From the NCBI GenBank assembly GCA_033032865.1, contig JAWHQI010000040.1:12445001-12509000 (forward strand): a DNA stretch of 64,000 nt, read 5' to 3'. The notes under the pieces were generated by a model, which worked only from the letters and a program-made list of their open reading frames with translations, was not told where the DNA came from and ran no database searches. This document shows positions 1 through 11,865 of the stretch, in pieces. Origin of the DNA: Dactylorhiza incarnata. Lineage: Eukaryota > Streptophyta > Magnoliopsida > Asparagales > Orchidaceae. The position numbers and the translations under genes were made by a program. Each line of letters opens with the position of its first letter. Position 1 is the first letter of the stretch.

Positions 1-1786
1 TAGGAATTTGTAAGAAAAACTACCTTCTTGAAGGAAGGTTGACTTTGATTAGCCTTACCCTTACCCTTAACGACTCTTCTCTAAGCAGCCTAACTTTTCT
101 CGGTCTGATGACCGATACCGCTACCCTTCGCAGGAGTTGAAAAGTCATCAATGAGAGGAAGGATGGTCTTTGGTTTAGAAAAGCTTTCCAATAGCTTTAT
201 CTCAACCATTAGCTTCCCTTCCAACTCAATTATGGATTTCTCCTTCATCTTTAATAGTTCAGCAGAGCTTTTGAGTTCGTCCTTCAAGAGTTGTACTTCA
301 TCTCTGAAAGGAAGTAATTTTTCAATTTCTTCCCTCAGATCCGATTTCACGGTCTTGAGGGTCGCAATCTCTTTGGCTTGGTATTTAACTGCCTTGTGAC
401 ATCTGTTAAATAACTTCAACAATGCTTGGTGTTGAACCATCAATTCAGATTCCTCTTGAGAAGTGTAGACTTCATCCGCATTGGACTCAGCTTCAGAATC
501 AGAAAGAGGAGTGTGTGAGTTTACCTTCCCCTCATAAGGGGTGTCGTAGTTTTCCTCATCAGTTTGAGTCATGAGCCGAAGTAGGCTTCTTCTTCTGAGC
601 TTGACTCGTCTGAGTCGACGTCGCTCAGAATTTTAGACTTCTTAGCCAAGAAGCTCTTTTCCTCCTTCTTCTTACTTTTGAATGATTTCTTGTCTTCCTT
701 TCTCGAACTATTTTTCTTCTTGTACGGTCATTCTGCAATCACATGCACTGGCTTATTACAGCAGTAACAAATAATGTCAGTCGAAATATGTTTGTTCGGT
801 TTAGTTTTATACCTGTCATTTTTGTGTCCCTTCTTGAGATGTTCACAATCACGTCTTGATCTTCTATGAATCGATGAGGAGGATTGATTTCTCCTCTGCT
901 TCCTTTTGTTTAGCAATCTCTTGAATTTCTTGTAGGGTAGGTAGAACTCTCCATTGGACATGTCTGAGCTTGATGAGCAAGCTACAGACTCGTTATCTTC
1001 CTCTGACGACTGTGTCCTCATCGGTAACATGATCTCACCTTTCATTGACCCTTCGGCCTTCAGTGCTATGGACTTCTCCTTTCTAGAAGTCCTACTGTCT
1101 TCTTCCTCAGCTTTCCTGATGCTGAGCTTCAATTCATGTGAAAGGAGCTTCCCAAAAAATATCTGAGGCTCCATAGTAGCCAGCTTACCGAATTCCATGA
1201 TGGCAATAGCCTTGATATCCCATTATTTCGTCAGGGATCTCAAGAACTTATCATTCAGTTCACCAACAGTGAATTCCCGATCATAGTTCCTTACACCGTC
1301 GACGATCTTGAAGAACTTCTCATAAGTGTTAGAAATAGAGTCCCTTGGATCTTGCTTGAAAGCTTTGTATTCTTGATTTAGCAAAGATCTTCGATCATCC
1401 CTTACTTCTTCCGTACCTTCCATCAGGACGATAAGAGAATCCCACATCTCTTTAGCAGATTTGCAGTGGAAGAGATTCTATAGTATAGAGTCATCCACAT
1501 CACTAGCAATTATATTCTTCCCCTTCTTGTCCAAGGCAACAAGAGCAATCTCGTCCTTCGTTAAATTAAGCATCTTCTTAGGAACTTGTACGTCATGGTT
1601 GATTGTAGATGCCGTCATGGGGACATGGGGACCTTCTTCAACAATCTGAAAGATCCTTAGATCGGCGGCTTCCATGTAAAACCGCACTCTTTCCTTCCAC
1701 ATGGGGAAGTTCTCTTTTGTGCAAATCGGCAACTTCATGGAAGAATCCTTGTTTGTATCCATTCCAGACATGGTGTCTTTGAACAA
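1..1786 (-). pseudogene. gag of element A, broken
   Basis: The minus-strand reading starts at Met 1786 and gives a Copia-type gag N-terminus (residues FPMWKERVRFYMEAADLR near the start), then a central gag domain, a CCHC-like knuckle near 735-775 (CYCCNKPVHVIAE) and an acidic coiled-coil segment at 90-572. It is not translatable as one protein. There are in-frame stops near 1478 and 1222, another just after the knuckle (727), and a frame change near 570. The expected third Cys of the knuckle is missing because the stop falls next to it. The product would be the capsid/nucleocapsid precursor. Confidence 0.8.
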
Positions 1787-1834
1787 CTAGATAGAGGACT
1801 TTGTTCAAGGTGTTAACCTCTTAACGAACAACCT

Positions 1835-1846
1835 CCTCTGATACCA
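1835..1846 (-). other. Primer-binding site of A
   Basis: On the minus strand this reads TGGTATCAGAGG, 11 of 12 bases of the usual initiator-Met tRNA site TGGTATCAGAGC, two bases after the LTR end (TTTCA at 1849). Confidence 0.85.
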
Positions 1847-1848
1847 AT

Positions 1849-2120
1849 TGAAAGTATCTAGTTTCTACCTATCACCTAGAGGGGGGTGAATAGGTGAATT
1901 CTATGGCTTTCAAGCGGAATTAAAATCTTGAAAGAAAAGCACACAGAAAATAAAGAGCACACACAAACACAAGGATTTATAGTGGTTCCCCGGTATGTGT
2001 ACTCCACTTTCCCTCCTTACCTATCTAGCATGCCCGGCTAGACTATGCTACTTCTCTAATTTTAGATTAAAAATAATCTACCAACTCGGAGTATACAACT
2101 CCTTCAAACTCGGAGAACAA
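1849..2120 (-). repeat. 5' LTR of A, 3' part
   Basis: This is the promoter-distal end of A's 5' LTR. It ends in CTTTCA on the minus strand next to the primer-binding site, and it is cut at 2120 by insertion of H. Bases 2116-2120 (AACAA) are the left copy of H's target duplication. Net LTR length without H is about 1.54 kb. Confidence 0.85.
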
Positions 2121-4195
2121 TGTAACACCCTGCCAGTACGAATAGTATAACAGTAGGTCCGGCCGGGACCCCACGCCATACAAGCCACACTAGCTAGGAG
2201 TTAAAAGGTGATAACCAGAAAAGTAACAACTAAACGAGAGTACAAAACGTAAGCGGAAGCATTAATTAAAACATTCAAAAAGAACTGTCCACTATCATAG
2301 GAATGTAACCAGAATAAGAGTTACGGCCTTAAGGCCTTACATTCATCCAATGCACAAAACTCCATAAGCATACATCGGCACGCAGGCCGGCCATACATGA
2401 AAAAGCTAAAAAGGGAGGCTGGCCTTCAAGGGCCAACTCAGCAAAAGGGGTCACCGCCCGCTATTTCTCGCTAGGCTCACCTGCACCTGCATAAGACATT
2501 CCACCAAGCGGTGGCAAACGAGGCAACGGTCAGCACAGCTGACCAAATTATAACGACCCCACCCCTTTCCCGGGGTGGCGGAGATTCTACCCTGCAAGTA
2601 AGCCATACTAGCACAAGTAATAATCTAAAGAAAGTGCAACTACACAAGGTGAGGTTTCAAGCACAATCAATCTTCTAGGTTGAGCATCAAAAGAAAGGAA
2701 CCTAGGTATGCACATGATGTTGGTTGGGTTCACCCGAAGGTTTCCCACAACCGCCTAAGCAATCGCATGAGGCTAAACATAACATCAAATTCACAACACT
2801 CCACCCTAAGGGTCACAACCTTAGGTGGGAAACAAGAGCTTTTGGTCGGTCTAGGTATGACACCTTCCACGACCTCTCCCATGATCACACGGCTTTCATG
2901 AGGAAGGGACCTCTCGCCGATCTGCATGGAAACGGGTTCGGTTCAGCTTTGCCCGTGCTCTAATCGTCGCGATCTATCGCACGATGCGGGTACGGCTTCA
3001 CCTCGGCCCGTAAGGGTTTAGCACTTTCAAGTTCTACACTAAATATACGCTACGCACCTAACCCATTCACAAGGATCTAGGCTTCGCGAATTCTCAACAA
3101 GGGAGGTACATACGCTCCGCATCAATTTCGTGGTGAAGGTTTGCCTTCATCTAAACCTCAAAGCATGGGGCTTTCGTTAGGATCTTCACCAGACGCCTAC
3201 TCTTAACTCCCGCAATACTATAGGTGAGTTCACGGAGTCATTCTCCGGCACGCATTCTAGGCCTAACCTAAATGAAACGTCGCAAATCAAGCATCACCGA
3301 TTCGGGCTCACGGCCACGAATAGGCTTCACACACAATGCCTAAATCCGCACAACTACCGGATTTTCTACATGCAATATGCCGGGGACGGACACAATCTAC
3401 CCGGAGTCCCGAAGGACTTGAGGAAATCCTACACTTCACCCATTTGGTGAAAGGGACTCCTCACGCAAGCATAGAGAAATGAAGGAGAGGACAAAAGACA
3501 AGTCCAAACAATGGGAGAAGAAATCGTTACCCTAGACGTGTTCTTCTTCGCCATGGATCCGAGATTCTACGCGGAGGGAAAGAACCGCACCGGGCTGCAC
3601 TCTCCGGATCTGGAAACGGCTCGCGAAACGGAGCTCCGGAGCTCCGTCAATGGCGAAATCTCCTCTTCTTCTTCCTTGCCCCCTTCTCCTTCCTCTAGCC
3701 TAGGAGAGAGAAACACTATGAAATAATGAGGGTTTAATCCCTCTCCAAAGCCCTAAGACCCCCCAACAATAAATCCCAGCCGTTGGATCGAATTCCAATA
3801 AATTTGATCGGTCGGATCCTCTTCTCCGCTCAAAATCGCAGAACAGAATAAACAGGGCGCACGATCACAGGCGCACGGTCAGTGGTCGTGCGCGACGAGG
3901 GCAAAGGTCGTGCGCACTATCCGGTACAGAACTCTGAATTCTTGCGAATAAGCGCACGATCGCTGGCGCACGATCACTGGTCGTGCGCGAAGAGGGAAAT
4001 GGTCGTGCGCACTGCCCGAGACAGAACTCGATTCTCTTCGGAATTAACGCACAATCGCTGGCGCACGATCACTGATCGTGCGCGATGAGGCCACTGATCG
4101 TGCGCTAAGAGCAGACAGGGAAAATTCTAGCCTGCTTCACGTGCCGCACTACCACTCCGCCTACTTCGCGGAACTACCAGTTTTGGGGTGTTACA
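2121..4195 (-). repeat. 3' LTR of H
   Basis: 2075 bp, terminal TGTAACACC/GGTGTTACA, nearly identical to 9164-11238. Its sense 5' third holds the GCGCACGATC repeat module at 3846-4105. I find no canonical TATA box just downstream of the module. Open frames inside it are duplicated in the other LTR and show no recognisable protein. Confidence 0.95.
3846..4105 (-). repeat. GCGCACGATC/GATCGTGCGC module in H 3' LTR
   Basis: Almost three tandem units of about 95 bp. Each carries two GCGCACGATC-type half sites, an inverted partner (GGTCGTGCGC) and a spacer containing GACAGAACTC. Adjacent opposite half sites form hairpin-capable palindromes. The same arrangement is found in solo LTR M at 50225-50497. 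Confidence 0.85.
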
Positions 4196-4209
4196 ACTCC
4201 ACCCTCCTT
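4196..4209 (-). other. Polypurine tract of H
   Basis: Minus strand reads AAGGAGGGTGGAGT directly against the 3' LTR. This is the expected plus-strand DNA primer site. Confidence 0.8.
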
Positions 4210-4259
4210 AAAAGAATTTCGTCCCGAAATCCAGGAAACAGTAATAGCATAAATTACAG

Positions 4260-7200
4260 TTATACTTTACCTGAGGGAAAAAGCTCGGGATACTCCGCAA
4301 GCATCGTTTGCTCTCTCTCCCAAGAGAGCTCCTCTCGGCCGCAGTTATCCCACCGGACTTTTACCATCCGAATGGACTTGTTCCGCAGCTGCTTTACTTC
4401 GGTATCTTCGATGCGTAAAGGCTTGACTTTCGTCGACAACCCACTATCAACCGGAACTTTGCCGACCGCAACGATATGAGTAGGCTCATGCACTGCCTTC
4501 CTCAACACTGAAATGTGGAACACGTCGTGCAGACCGCTCAGCTCTGCAGATAGTGCAAGCCGATAAGCCGCATCACCAACACGCTCCACGATCTCGAACG
4601 GTCCTAAGTACCTCGGACTGAGCTTTTTCAAGCGTCGAATCCTTGATACCCCTTTGAACGGTTTGATCTTCAAGTAAACCCGGTCACCGACGGCAAACTC
4701 TAAGTTCCTATGCTTGGCGTTGAAATACTTTGCTTGCCTATCCTGGGCAACCAATAGCCTTTCGCGTATAGACCGGATCGTCGAAGTTGCTTCTTCAACA
4801 TCCTTTCGCTTCAATAGCTTAGTATCGCCCGTTTCCGCCCAAGACAACGGCGTACGGCACTTCTTACCATAGAGGGCCTCGAAAGGAGCCATCTTTATGC
4901 TGGCTTGGTAGCTTTTATTGTAGGCGAACTCGATCATAAAGAGGTGATCCTCCCACCTCTTTCCAAAGTCTAGAGCGCACATTCGGAGCATATCCTCCAT
5001 AGTCCTGTTGGTTCTCTCGGTCTGTCCATCCGTTTGCGGGTGGAAGGCCGTGCTGAACTTCAATTTTGTGCCCAACAGTTCATGGATAAGCCTCCAATCT
5101 TTCGATGTGAAACGCCCGTCACGATCGCTGACGATGCTACGAGGGACACCGTGCAGTCTCACGATACTATCCACATAGAGCTTTGCTAGCTTCTCTACGG
5201 AATCATCCTTCCGGTTCGGAATGAAGTGTGATACCTTTGTCAAACGGTCCACGATCACCCATATGGCGTCGTTTCCATGTTGCGATCTCGGCAATCCGTG
5301 CACGAAATCCATCGAAATATCATCAAACTTCCACTCCGGAATCGGCAAGGACTTCAGAAACCCACCGGGACGTTGACATTCAGCTTTCACCAATGCGCAA
5401 GTATGACACTTGGCCACGTAAAGGGCAATGTCTTTCTTCATGCCCGGCCACCAGAACAATTTCTTCATATCCATAAACATTTTAGTGCTCCCCGGGTGGA
5501 TCGAGTACTTGGTATGATGAGCCTCGTACATCAACTCCGCCCGTAGAGTACCAACGTTTGGGATGCATAACCTTTCCTGCTTCCACATAAGGTCATCTTC
5601 GAAGGAGAAATCAGCGTTTAACCCTTCAACGGTTTCCGCTTTGTATCGTTTCAAGCTCTCGTCCAACTCCAATGCTTGTCGAACTCGGTCGGCAAGGTCG
5701 TAGCGAACTTCCGTCCAGTTCAAGCATGCTGAGGTAGACGTTCTCCTATCAATGCATATGATCTCCATTTCTTCTAGCTCACGGATTAGACGCTCATCGT
5801 GCATCAAAATCCAATTTGCTTGTGCGGGAGCCCGACGACTCAACGCGTCTGCAACTACGTTTCCTTTACCGGGAGTATATTTGATATCGAAGGTGTAGTC
5901 CCCAAGGAACTCCATCCACCTCCTTTGGCGCATGTTCAACTCCCTTTGATCTAGTAAGTACTTGAGGCTCTTATGGTCGGTAAAGATATCGATCTTCACG
6001 CCATATAGATAGTGTCTCCAAAGTTTGAGGGCAAAAACCACGGCCGCTAGCTCCAAATCATGGACCGGGTAATTCCTCTCGTGAACCTTCAGTTGCCGGG
6101 AGCCGTAGGCAATTACCTTCCCGAACTGCACTAGGACACAACCCAATCCACTTCCTGAGGCGTCGCTATATATTTCGTAGCCTTCCGTACCTTGTGGCGA
6201 GCATAGAATGGGCGCCGTGGTCAGACGGCTCTTTAGCTCTTCAAAAGCTCGTGCGCACTCGGGCGACCAAACGAACTTATGATCCTTCCTAGTCAGTTTT
6301 GTGAGAGGAAGTGCGATCCTCGAGAAGTTTTCCACAAAGCGCCTATAATAGCCGGCAAGTCCTAAGAAACTTCGGACTTCCGCTACGTTTTTCAACAAAG
6401 GCCACGCTTGGATCGCTTCTATCTTCGACGGATCAACTGCAATTCCTTCGCCACTAACAACATGATCAAGGAATGCCACTGACGGTAGCCAAAACTCGCA
6501 CTTGGAGAACTTGGCATAAAGCTGACTCCTCCTCAAGGTGCTCAGGACTGCGTGCAGATGCCCTACATGCTCCTCTTCCGACTGAGAGTATACCAAAATG
6601 TCGTCGATGAAGACGATCACAAATTGATCTAAATACTCTCGGAATGTCCTATTCATCAAGTCCATGAATACCGACGGTGCGTTGGATAGACCGAACGGCA
6701 TTACCGTGAACTCATAGTGCCCAAAGCGGGTACTGAACGCTGTCTTTGGAATGTCACATTCCCTTATTCGCAGTTGATAGTAGCCGGACCTTAGGTCTAG
6801 CTTGGAGTAAACCGTCGACCCCATCAGTTGGTCGAACAGATCATCGATTCTAGGAATCGGATATCGGTTTTTCTCGGTCAACTTGTTTAGCTCTCTATAA
6901 TCAATACATAGACGCAAGCTCCCATCCTTCTTTTTCACAAAGAGGACCGGTGCACTCCAAGGCGAAGAACTTGGACGTACGTAGCCTTGCTCTAGCAGCT
7001 CTTGCAATTGGACCTTCAACTCTGCCAATTCCTTTGGCGCTATACGGTATGGTGAGCGGGCCACAGGTTTGGCACCTGGCACCAACTCGATACAGAAATC
7101 AATCTCCCGATGAGGCGGAGCCCCAGGGAGTTCGTTAGGAAACACGTCGGCGTATTCCGCTACAACTGGGACATCACACAACCTGGGCTTTGGCTCCGAA

Positions 7201-8938
7201 GCCTCCAACAAGGTGAAGAACAACTCGGCGCCTTTTCTCACCGCCTTAACCACTTGGAGAGCAGACATCAGCGTCTTGCTCGCTCCTCGCATACCGGCGA
7301 ATGTGGTTTCATCGTCGGTGTTCGTTCCCAGAGTGATCTCCTTTGTCTTGCAATCTATGCATGCTCGCTGCTCCGAGAGCCAGTCCATGCCGAAGATCAC
7401 ATCGAATTCAGCTAACGGTAGTAACGACGCTTCCAAGTCGAAATCTTGACTTCCGATCCGCACCTTCACACGACTCTTCCTATCCGCACTCATTCGAGAT
7501 CCATTGGGTAGCACTACTTCCAATCTATCCTCTACAAAGGTAGACGGCACTCCGATTCGCACCACGAAGTCCTCGGACAGAAAAGAGTGCGATGCACCCG
7601 TATCGAATAGAGCTCTCGCCGGATAGTTGAAAATTAGGACGAAACCTAATTGTACACAAATAACACATATAGTCGTACAACAGTAAGAATCATATACATA
7701 GCTGTAAAAGCTAACTTCTAATTCGTACCTGTGACTACATCGGTTTGTCGTATAGCTTCTTGTTGGCCAAGCGAATAGACTCTCGGCTGAGTCGGAATGT
7801 GTTGGGAGGCCGAAGACTCTGCCGCTTTGCCCTTTTCCGCAGCCCGAGCATACTCCACCGCTCGATTTGCCGCCTTTGGGGGACCACTTCGACACACCGC
7901 AGCTTTGTGTCCCACCTTCCCGCAGGTGAAACACGTAATAGGAGTCCGCGCGGTCGTGGCTCCCGAAACATTCGAAGAAGCTGGTTCCGCCTGCTTGAAC
8001 TTCCGCTTGTTCCTTCTGAAGTCCGGCTTGGACTGAGAGGCCAGCGCATGAAACTCGGGTTTCTTTACAACACTCTTTGCTTGTACCCTCTTCATGTCCA
8101 ACTCCAAAGATCTGGCGGTTTGCACCATCACTTGGAAGCCAAACGTCATAGGGCCTGCAAGGAGCAGCCTCAACTCGTCCCGGAGCCCTTCATAGAATTT
8201 ATTCATCTTCGTCTCCTCATCCTCCACCAATGCCCCCGCATAGCGACTCAGTCTGGTAAACTCATGTAAGTAATCGTCGACGGAGCGATCACCTTGAGTT
8301 AACCTCAGGAACTGGTTTTGTAACGCAATGCGTTGGGCAGAGGGGATAAACCGCTGGAGGAACGACTTTGAAAACTCAGCCATTGTTATTTCAGTAATGT
8401 CTCTATCGCCGAACTTGTGCAGTTCCTGCTCTTCCCACCACAGCACAGCCTCTCCGTCAAGAAGGAAAGTGGCTAAGGTGACCATCATGGCTTCGTCCGT
8501 CGCCGTCGCCCTCAGAGTTCTTCTAACTCTTGACAACCAGTCTTCTGCCACCGTTGGGGACTCAGATCCCGAGAAGGTAGGAGGATTAAAGCTCAAGAAG
8601 TGCTTTAATTGTTGGTCATGCGCTCGCCCCGCAACTACTTGCGCAACTTGACGCTCCACCCTCGGTGCTAACGCCGGTTCCACTGCAGCTACTGGCACAG
8701 GGGCATCAACCCTCGGTGCTACCGCAGGTTCCACTGCAGGTTCAATTACCGGGGCCGCATCGGTAGTAGGCGTAGCAGGCTGTGCAAGCCTTTGCGGTTG
8801 AGCATTGATCATCGCGAAGACTGCTTCTGCGACCATTCTGATCATCTCAGCCGAAGGAGTGGTCGCTGGCACCTCAGCCGACCCACTACTTTCAGCAGTG
8901 TTACGGGGTTGAGACCGCCCCGCAGCACTTCTAGTCAC
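4260..8938 (-). CDS. H gag-pol polyprotein, spliced
   Basis: Coding exons run 8938-7729 and 7645-4260 and join in frame to 1532 codons including the stop. Exon 1 is gag: a retrotransposon gag domain, then the CCHC knuckle [14 protein letters not shown], and it would end shortly after the donor if unspliced. Exon 2 gives aspartic protease ([10 protein letters not shown], about residue 418), RT with the FIDD active site (about 749), RNase H (DASGSG, about 897), integrase with an H-H-C-C finger and D, D, E residues ([17 protein letters not shown]), a GPF/Y region, and a final chromodomain-like block ending [15 protein letters not shown]. Unspliced RNA yields Gag only; spliced RNA yields Gag-Pol. 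That regulatory reading is my inference. No other stop or shift was found. Confidence 0.88.
7646..7728 (-). other. Candidate 83-bp intron between gag and protease of H
   Basis: On the minus strand the donor is CACAG|GTACGAATT and the acceptor is TACAATTAG|GTTTC. The 83-bp segment is AT-rich, is not a multiple of three, and contains the gag stop (7718-7720). Removing exactly this GT-AG segment joins gag (ending DVVTG) to protease ([16 protein letters not shown]) in one frame, as in uninterrupted chromoviruses. Confidence 0.8.
7718..8938 (-). CDS. H gag, unspliced reading
   Basis: A 406-residue open frame from Met 8938 to the TAG at 7718-7720 inside the candidate intron. It has an Ala/Pro-rich N-terminus, the gag domain ([39 protein letters not shown]) and the zinc knuckle near residues 333-346. 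This would be the sole product of unspliced RNA: the particle protein. It shares the first 403 codons with the spliced gag-pol. Confidence 0.8.
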   Translation of the reverse strand: MTRSAAGRSQPRNTAESSGSAEVPATTPSAEMIRMVAEAVFAMINAQPQRLAQPATPTTDAAPVIEPAVEPAVAPRVDAPVPVAAVEPALAPRVERQVAQVVAGRAHDQQLKHFLSFNPPTFSGSESPTVAEDWLSRVRRTLRATATDEAMMVTLATFLLDGEAVLWWEEQELHKFGDRDITEITMAEFSKSFLQRFIPSAQRIALQNQFLRLTQGDRSVDDYLHEFTRLSRYAGALVEDEETKMNKFYEGLRDELRLLLAGPMTFGFQVMVQTARSLELDMKRVQAKSVVKKPEFHALASQSKPDFRRNKRKFKQAEPASSNVSGATTARTPITCFTCGKVGHKAAVCRSGPPKAANRAVEYARAAEKGKAAESSASQHIPTQPRVYSLGQQEAIRQTDVVTGTN

Positions 8939-9148
8939 CTATAATCATGCAAGGCACAATTTAGTGACCCTAAACATATCAAACATCAATCATGGAACGC
9001 TCAGGTTCCGCAAACAAGTATGTTTTTTTTTCATTCCTAAGTGGACATTCTTATTAGTTTTGTCGTTTTAGGTGAATGCACAGCCCGTGCGCACCACCTC
9101 TTAAAAGGAATTCGTCCCGAATTCGCTAAACTACGGATCGACGCCTTA

Positions 9149-9160
9149 AGTCCGATACCA
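9149..9160 (-). other. Primer-binding site of H
   Basis: Minus strand reads TGGTATCGGACT, three bases from the 5' LTR end. It matches the initiator-Met type site at 9 of 12 bases, so the primer tRNA is uncertain. Confidence 0.6.
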
Positions 9161-9163
9161 AAT

Positions 9164-11238
9164 TGTAACACCCTGCCAGTACGAATAGTATAACAGTAGG
9201 TCCGTCCGGGACCCCACGCCATACAAGCCACACTAGCTAGGAGTTAAAAGGTGATAACCAGAAAAGTAACAACTAAACGAGAGTACAAAACGTAAGCGGA
9301 AGCATTAATTAAAACATTCAAAAAGAACTGTCCACTATCATAGGAATGTAACCAGAATAAGAGTTACGGCCTTAAGGCCTAACATTCATCCAATGCACAA
9401 AACTCCATAAGCATACATCGGCACGCAGGCCGGCCATACATGAAAAAGCTAAAAAGGGAGGCTGGCCTTCAAGGGCCAACTCAGCAAAAGGGGTCACCGC
9501 CCGCTATTTCTCGCTAGGCTCACCTGCACCTGCATAAGACATTCCACCAAGCGGTGGCAAACGAGGCAACGGTCAGCACAGCTGACCAAATTATAACGAC
9601 CCCACCCCTTTCCCGGGGTGGCGGAGATTCTACCCTGCAAGTAAGTCATACTAGCACAAGTAATAATCTAAAGAAAGTGCAACTACACAAGGTGAGGTTT
9701 CAAGCACAATCAATCTTCTAGGTTGAGCATCAAAAGAAAGGAACCTAGGTATGCACATGATGTTGGTTGGGTTCACCCGAAGGTTTCCCACAACCGCCTA
9801 AGCAATCGCATGAGGCTAAACATAACATCAAATTCACAACACTCCACCCTAAGGGTCACAACCTTAGGTGGGAAACAAGAGCTTTTGGTCGGTCTAGGTA
9901 TGACACCTTCCACGACCTCTCCCATGATCACACGGCTTTCATGAGGAAGGGACCTCTCGCCGATCTGCATGGAAACGGGTTCGGTTCAGCTTTGCCCGTG
10001 CTCTAATCGTCGCGATCTATCGCACGACGCGGGTACGGCTTCACCTCGGCCCGTAAGGGTTTAGCACTTTCAAGTGCTACACTAAATATACGCTACGCAC
10101 CTAACCCATTCACAAGGATCTAGGCTTCGCGAATTCTCAACAAGGGAGGTACATACGCTCCGCATCAATTTCGTGGTGAAGGTTTGCCTTCATCTAAACC
10201 TCAAAGCATGGGGCTTTCATTAGGATCTTCACCAGACGCCTACTCTTAACTCCCGCAATACTATAGGTGAGTTCACGGAGTCATTCTCCGGCACGCATTC
10301 TAGGCCTAACCTAAATGCAACGTCGCAAATCAAGCATCACCGATTCGGGCTCACGGCCACGAATAGGCTTCACACACAATGCCTAAATCCGCACAACTAC
10401 CGGATTTTCTACATGCAATATGCCGGGGACGGACACAATCTACCCGGAGTCCCGAAGGACTTGAGGAAATCCTACACTTCACCCATTTGGTGAAAGGGAC
10501 TCCTCACGCAAGCATAGAGAAATGAAGGAGAGGACAAAAGACAAGTCCAAACAATGGGAGAAGAAATCGTTACCCTAGACGTGTTCTTCTTCGCCATGGA
10601 TCCGAGATTCTACGCGGAGGGAAAGAACCGCACCGGGCTGCACTCTCCGGATCTGGAAACGGCTCGCGAAACGGAGCTCCGGAGCTCCGTCAATGGCGAA
10701 ATCTCCTCTTCTTCTTCCTTGCCCCCTTCTCCTTCCTCTAGCCTAGGAGAGAGAAACACTATGAAATAATGAGGGTTTAATCCCTCTCCAAAGCCCTAAG
10801 ACCCCCCAGCAATAAATCCCAGCCGTTGGATCGAATTCCAATAAATTTGATCGGTCGGATCCTCTTCTCCGCTCAAAATCGCAGAACAGAATAAACAGGG
10901 CGCACGATCACAGGCGCACGGTCAGTGGTCGTGCGCGACGAGGGCAAAGGTCGTGCGCACTATCCGGGACAGAACTTTGAATTCTTGCGAATAAGCGCAC
11001 GATCGCTGGCGCACGATCACTGGTCGTGCGCGAAGAGGGAAATGGTCGTGCGCACTGCCCGAGACAGAACTCGATTCTCTTCGGAATTAACGCACGATCG
11101 CTGGCGCACGATCACTGATCGTGCGCGATGAGGCCACTGATCGTGCGCTAAGAGCAGACAGGGAAAATTCTAGCCTGCTTCACGTGCCGCACTACCACTC
11201 CGCCTACTTCGCGGAACTACCAGTTTTGGGGTGTTACA
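9164..11238 (-). repeat. 5' LTR of H
   Basis: 2075 bp, the transcribed copy, nearly identical to 2121-4195. It contains the second copy of the GCGCACGATC module at 10889-11148. Noncoding apart from chance frames repeated in both LTRs. Confidence 0.95.
10889..11148 (-). repeat. GCGCACGATC/GATCGTGCGC module in H 5' LTR
   Basis: Copy of the module at 3846-4105, lying about 90-350 bp from the sense 5' end of the LTR, so in the likely U3. Confidence 0.85.
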
Positions 11239-11738
11239 AACAACCTCTCCTACAAAAACTCGGAGAACAAACTCTCCTACAAACTCGGAGAACAAACTCT
11301 CCTACTCTCAATCCTCTAAACTAGGATCTACAACTCGGAAGATAAACTTCCTACAAGATAAGTAAAAGGAATTTTACAATAACTTTAGATTCAAAGTCTA
11401 TCACTTAGAATCTCAAAGAGATTCAACTTCTTCAGATCTGAGAAATTAGATCTTCTTCTTCCTTGATTGAGATGAAGGCTTGATACTGAAAGAGGAAGAA
11501 GAAATCTCGACTTGAACAAACTTGATCTGAAAACTTATCGAGACAGTGAGATCTATAAAGGTACTTGAATGAATCTTAGCTCTGTGATCTTGTTGAATTG
11601 AGACTTGGAGAAGAATCGTGCAGAAGACTTGTCGGCGGCAGAACAGCTCTTTACAAGAACGAGAAAATGGCTGACGGCGATTGCGATCTTTCTTTTTCAA
11701 AATGAGCACGATTAGCGTTTAACGAAATGTCATTTAAG

Positions 11739-11748
11739 TATTTATAGG
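11739..11748 (-). promoter_or_regulatory. TATA box of A
   Basis: CCTATAAATA on the minus strand inside the LTR, the likely core promoter for element A. Confidence 0.6.
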
Positions 11749-11865
11749 TCCTTCTCAAACGGCTATAAATGAGTCTTACGGAATAAGCTCCACGTGTACT
11801 GTCCATGGAAGAAACCCTAAAAGGAAAGCCGGCGGAGAATTTGAACAAAACGTGCTCTGCCAGCA

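Larger units (their letters stand above)
2121..11238 (-). mobile_element. Element H: intact Tekay-type chromovirus (Ty3/Gypsy)
   Basis: A 9118-bp element with two 2075-bp LTRs that start TGTAACACC and end GGTGTTACA. It is flanked by AACAA at 2116-2120 and 11239-11243. Order on the minus strand: LTR, primer-binding site, gag, protease, RT, RNase H, integrase with a C-terminal chromodomain-like segment, polypurine tract, LTR. By eye the LTRs differ at about 11 positions with no length change, so insertion is recent (roughly 0.2 Myr at a commonly used plant LTR rate). It looks autonomous provided the gag-pro intron is spliced. It is nested in the LTR of element A. Confidence 0.95.

Noticed and set aside
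2680..4479. Small open frames in H's 3' LTR and its flank
   Set aside because: The LTR frames recur unchanged in the other LTR (9723-11324), show no domain, and are short; LTR noncoding sequence.
7735..8049. Alternative-frame extension of H pol upstream of protease (Met at 7934)
   Set aside because: The residues before the intron acceptor are gag in another frame and intron translation; the true joining is by splicing at 7729/7645.
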